From NCBI GenBank assembly GCA_023055355.1, contig JALJCS010000001.1:68489381-68553380 (forward strand): a DNA stretch of 64,000 bases, in the 5' to 3' direction. The DNA is from Agelaius tricolor (Eukaryota > Chordata > Aves > Passeriformes > Icteridae). The notes beneath the pieces were generated by a model. It made no database searches. It was not told where the DNA came from and was given only the letters and a program-made list of their open reading frames with translations. Of this stretch, positions 63,030-64,000 are shown piece by piece; within the stretch, counting starts at the first letter, position 1; each line of letters begins with the position of its first letter. The translations under genes and the position numbers were made by a program.

Positions 63030-63310
63030 ATAGGTCAGGTTGGAAGGAACCACAGGGTCCTGTGGTTCCTCATCTGGTCCAACCTCCCTGCTCAAGCAGG
63101 GTCATCCCAGAGCACATTGCTCAGAATTGCATCCAGGTGGTTCTTGAATATCTCCACTAAGGGAGACTCCACAATTTCTTAGTGCAACCTGTCCCTGTGC
63201 ACGGTCACCTGCGCAATGAAGTTCTTCCTCGTGTTCAGGTGGAACTTCCTGCAGGTTGCTTTCTGCCCATTGCCTCTTGTCCTATTGCTTGGCACCAACA
63301 AAAGCCTGGC
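63030..63310 (-). mobile_element. CR1: CR1 LINE 3' fragment, interrupted by an LTR
   Basis: Antisense CR1 with the landmarks GATAGGTCAGGTTGGAAGGA, CATCTGGTCCAACCTCCCTG, CTCAAGCAGGGTCATCCCAG, GTTCTTGAATATCTCCACTA, GAAGTTCTTCCTCGTGTTCA and TTGCCTCTTGTCCTATTGCT, as in songbird CR1-J copies. The family match continues to AAAGCCTGGC at 63310 and then breaks where the family normally continues TCCAT or TCCGT. The next base begins the LTR, so the LTR inserted into this CR1; the rest of the CR1 should lie beyond the window. An unusual 12-bp palindrome interrupts it at 63045-63070. Confidence 0.92.
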
Positions 63311-63570
63311 TGTTTGCCATATCCCTGCCCTTGTTTTGTTACAGTCCCACTTGTCCCAGTCTCTCTGCAAGCCTCTCGAGTCCCTGGGCCTTACCCGGGT
63401 CGGCAGAGAGTGGGGGGGGTGACCCCACCACGGCCGACTGCGGGGAGACACTCTCTGTGCCCCGAGGGTGCTGAGGGCACTCAGGCTGGTTGCCTTCGCT
63501 GCAGCAGAGACGACCGAGACGTCGGTGGAAGAGGAAAGGGGCCGACTCCCAGCAGGGGATATTCCAAGGT

Positions 63571-63576
63571 TTTATT
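63571..63576 (-). terminator. LTR polyadenylation signal AATAAA
   Basis: TTTATT on the plus strand is AATAAA on the LTR strand, about 75 bases downstream of the TATA-like box, as expected for the R region of a retroviral LTR. Cleavage would fall 15-30 bases further, near 63545-63555. Confidence 0.7.
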
Positions 63577-63646
63577 AAGGAGTCCCGAGGGAGCTCCTAT
63601 ACCTCAGGGGGTCCTCCTGCCGAGAGCACTGGGGGATGTTGGAGCT

Positions 63647-63655
63647 TACATTTAA
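63647..63655 (-). promoter_or_regulatory. TATA-like box of the LTR promoter
   Basis: On the minus strand the sequence reads CCCCCCTTTAAATGTAAGC, an AT-rich island in GC-rich DNA. It lies about 40 bases downstream of the inverted CCAAT box. Transcription would start near 63615-63625. Confidence 0.55.
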
Positions 63656-63692
63656 AGGGGGGAGGAAACTAACATAGATAAAATCCTACTGA

Positions 63693-63697
63693 CCAAT
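63693..63697. promoter_or_regulatory. CCAAT box, inverted relative to the LTR
   Basis: GACCAATAGG on the plus strand contains CCAAT; on the LTR strand it is ATTGG. NF-Y binds either orientation, and this position upstream of the TATA-like box is typical of LTR promoters. Confidence 0.5.
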
Positions 63698-64000
63698 AGG
63701 TATCTCTGGGGGATGGGTGCTGGGGGGACAGACATACAAAACAGCGTATGGGGCAGGACTCGGGGGGTTGACCCTTGGCCCCTGGCTAATCACTCGACAA
63801 CTTGGACCGAAACTTCTAGGTAGGGGGCTGGGATGTCGAGGTGACTGGCAGAGAGCCAGGGTGGGGGTTTTGGAGATCTTATCCCAGGAAAGGGATAACA
63901 CAAAAGGAGGGGGGGGGGGTGCAGTCTGGGATAAACCATTTGGGAAAAACATGGGAATACAAAACCAACTACTTCAAGGTATTACAAAATATAAGAACGC

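Larger units (their letters stand above)
63311..64000 (-). mobile_element. endogenous retrovirus LTR, running off the window
   Basis: A GC-rich, CpG-containing block unlike the rest of the window, with promoter and polyadenylation signals in LTR order on the minus strand. These are an ATTGG (inverted CCAAT) at 63693-63697, a TATA-like TTTAAAT near 63647-63655, AATAAA at 63571-63576 and a long GC-rich U5-like part down to 63311. On the plus strand the element starts TGTTTGCC, so on its own strand it ends in CA, the expected LTR terminus. The U3 start lies past 64000. No gag, pol or env sequence is visible, so it may be a solo LTR or the 5' or 3' LTR of a provirus outside the window. Open frames crossing it are not genes. 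Confidence 0.75.

Noticed and set aside
63182..63655. 157-codon open frame near the right end
   Set aside because: It begins with GTG inside a CR1 fragment and runs antisense through the LTR, so it is repeat-derived and not a gene.

Overview
The window looks like ordinary nuclear DNA of a bird. It is AT-rich and CpG-poor, and its only recognisable interspersed repeats are fragments of CR1 LINEs and one GC-rich retroviral LTR. CR1 copies with these 3' ends (CATAGAATC / GATTCTATGAT type) dominate avian genomes. The copies at 4.8 kb and 63.0 kb resemble the CR1-J type I associate with songbirds, so a passerine is my best guess, from memory of the families only. No Alu, L1, bacterial operon, phage, plasmid or CRISPR signal is present.

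Layout. No protein-coding gene can be supported. The open frames are short, overlap on both strands, are rich in Ser, Leu, His and Phe, and several of the longest open only with GTG or TTG, which is not how vertebrate genes start. The whole 64 kb is best read as intergenic desert or one large intron. CR1 fragments lie at 4.77-4.97, 16.76-16.99, 17.07-17.11, 39.53-39.61, 40.32-40.56 (a much older subfamily), 41.76-41.99, 45.67-45.80, 49.01-49.06, 60.20-60.37 and 63.03-63.31 kb. A possible MIR relic is at 19.0 kb. The right end (63.31 kb to the window edge) is a minus-strand LTR with inverted CCAAT box, TATA-like box and AATAAA signal. It appears to have landed inside the CR1 at 63.03-63.31 kb.

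Local structure. There are two near-perfect tandem duplications (66 bp at 15.0 kb, 68 bp at 22.05 kb), a 24-base C run at 43.8 kb, a 134-base polypurine tract with an 18-bp period at 34.8 kb, an 8-bp microsatellite at 58.2 kb, a (GT)n run at 30.28 kb and several perfect hairpins. Two segments (46086-46218 and 61545-61630) have splice-site-like flanks and an open frame, and could be exons of an unrecognised transcript; this is weak evidence.

Nothing here amounts to a new multi-gene system. The best leads are the nested LTR-in-CR1 insertion, the palindrome created inside that CR1, the two tandem duplications and the two exon-like segments.
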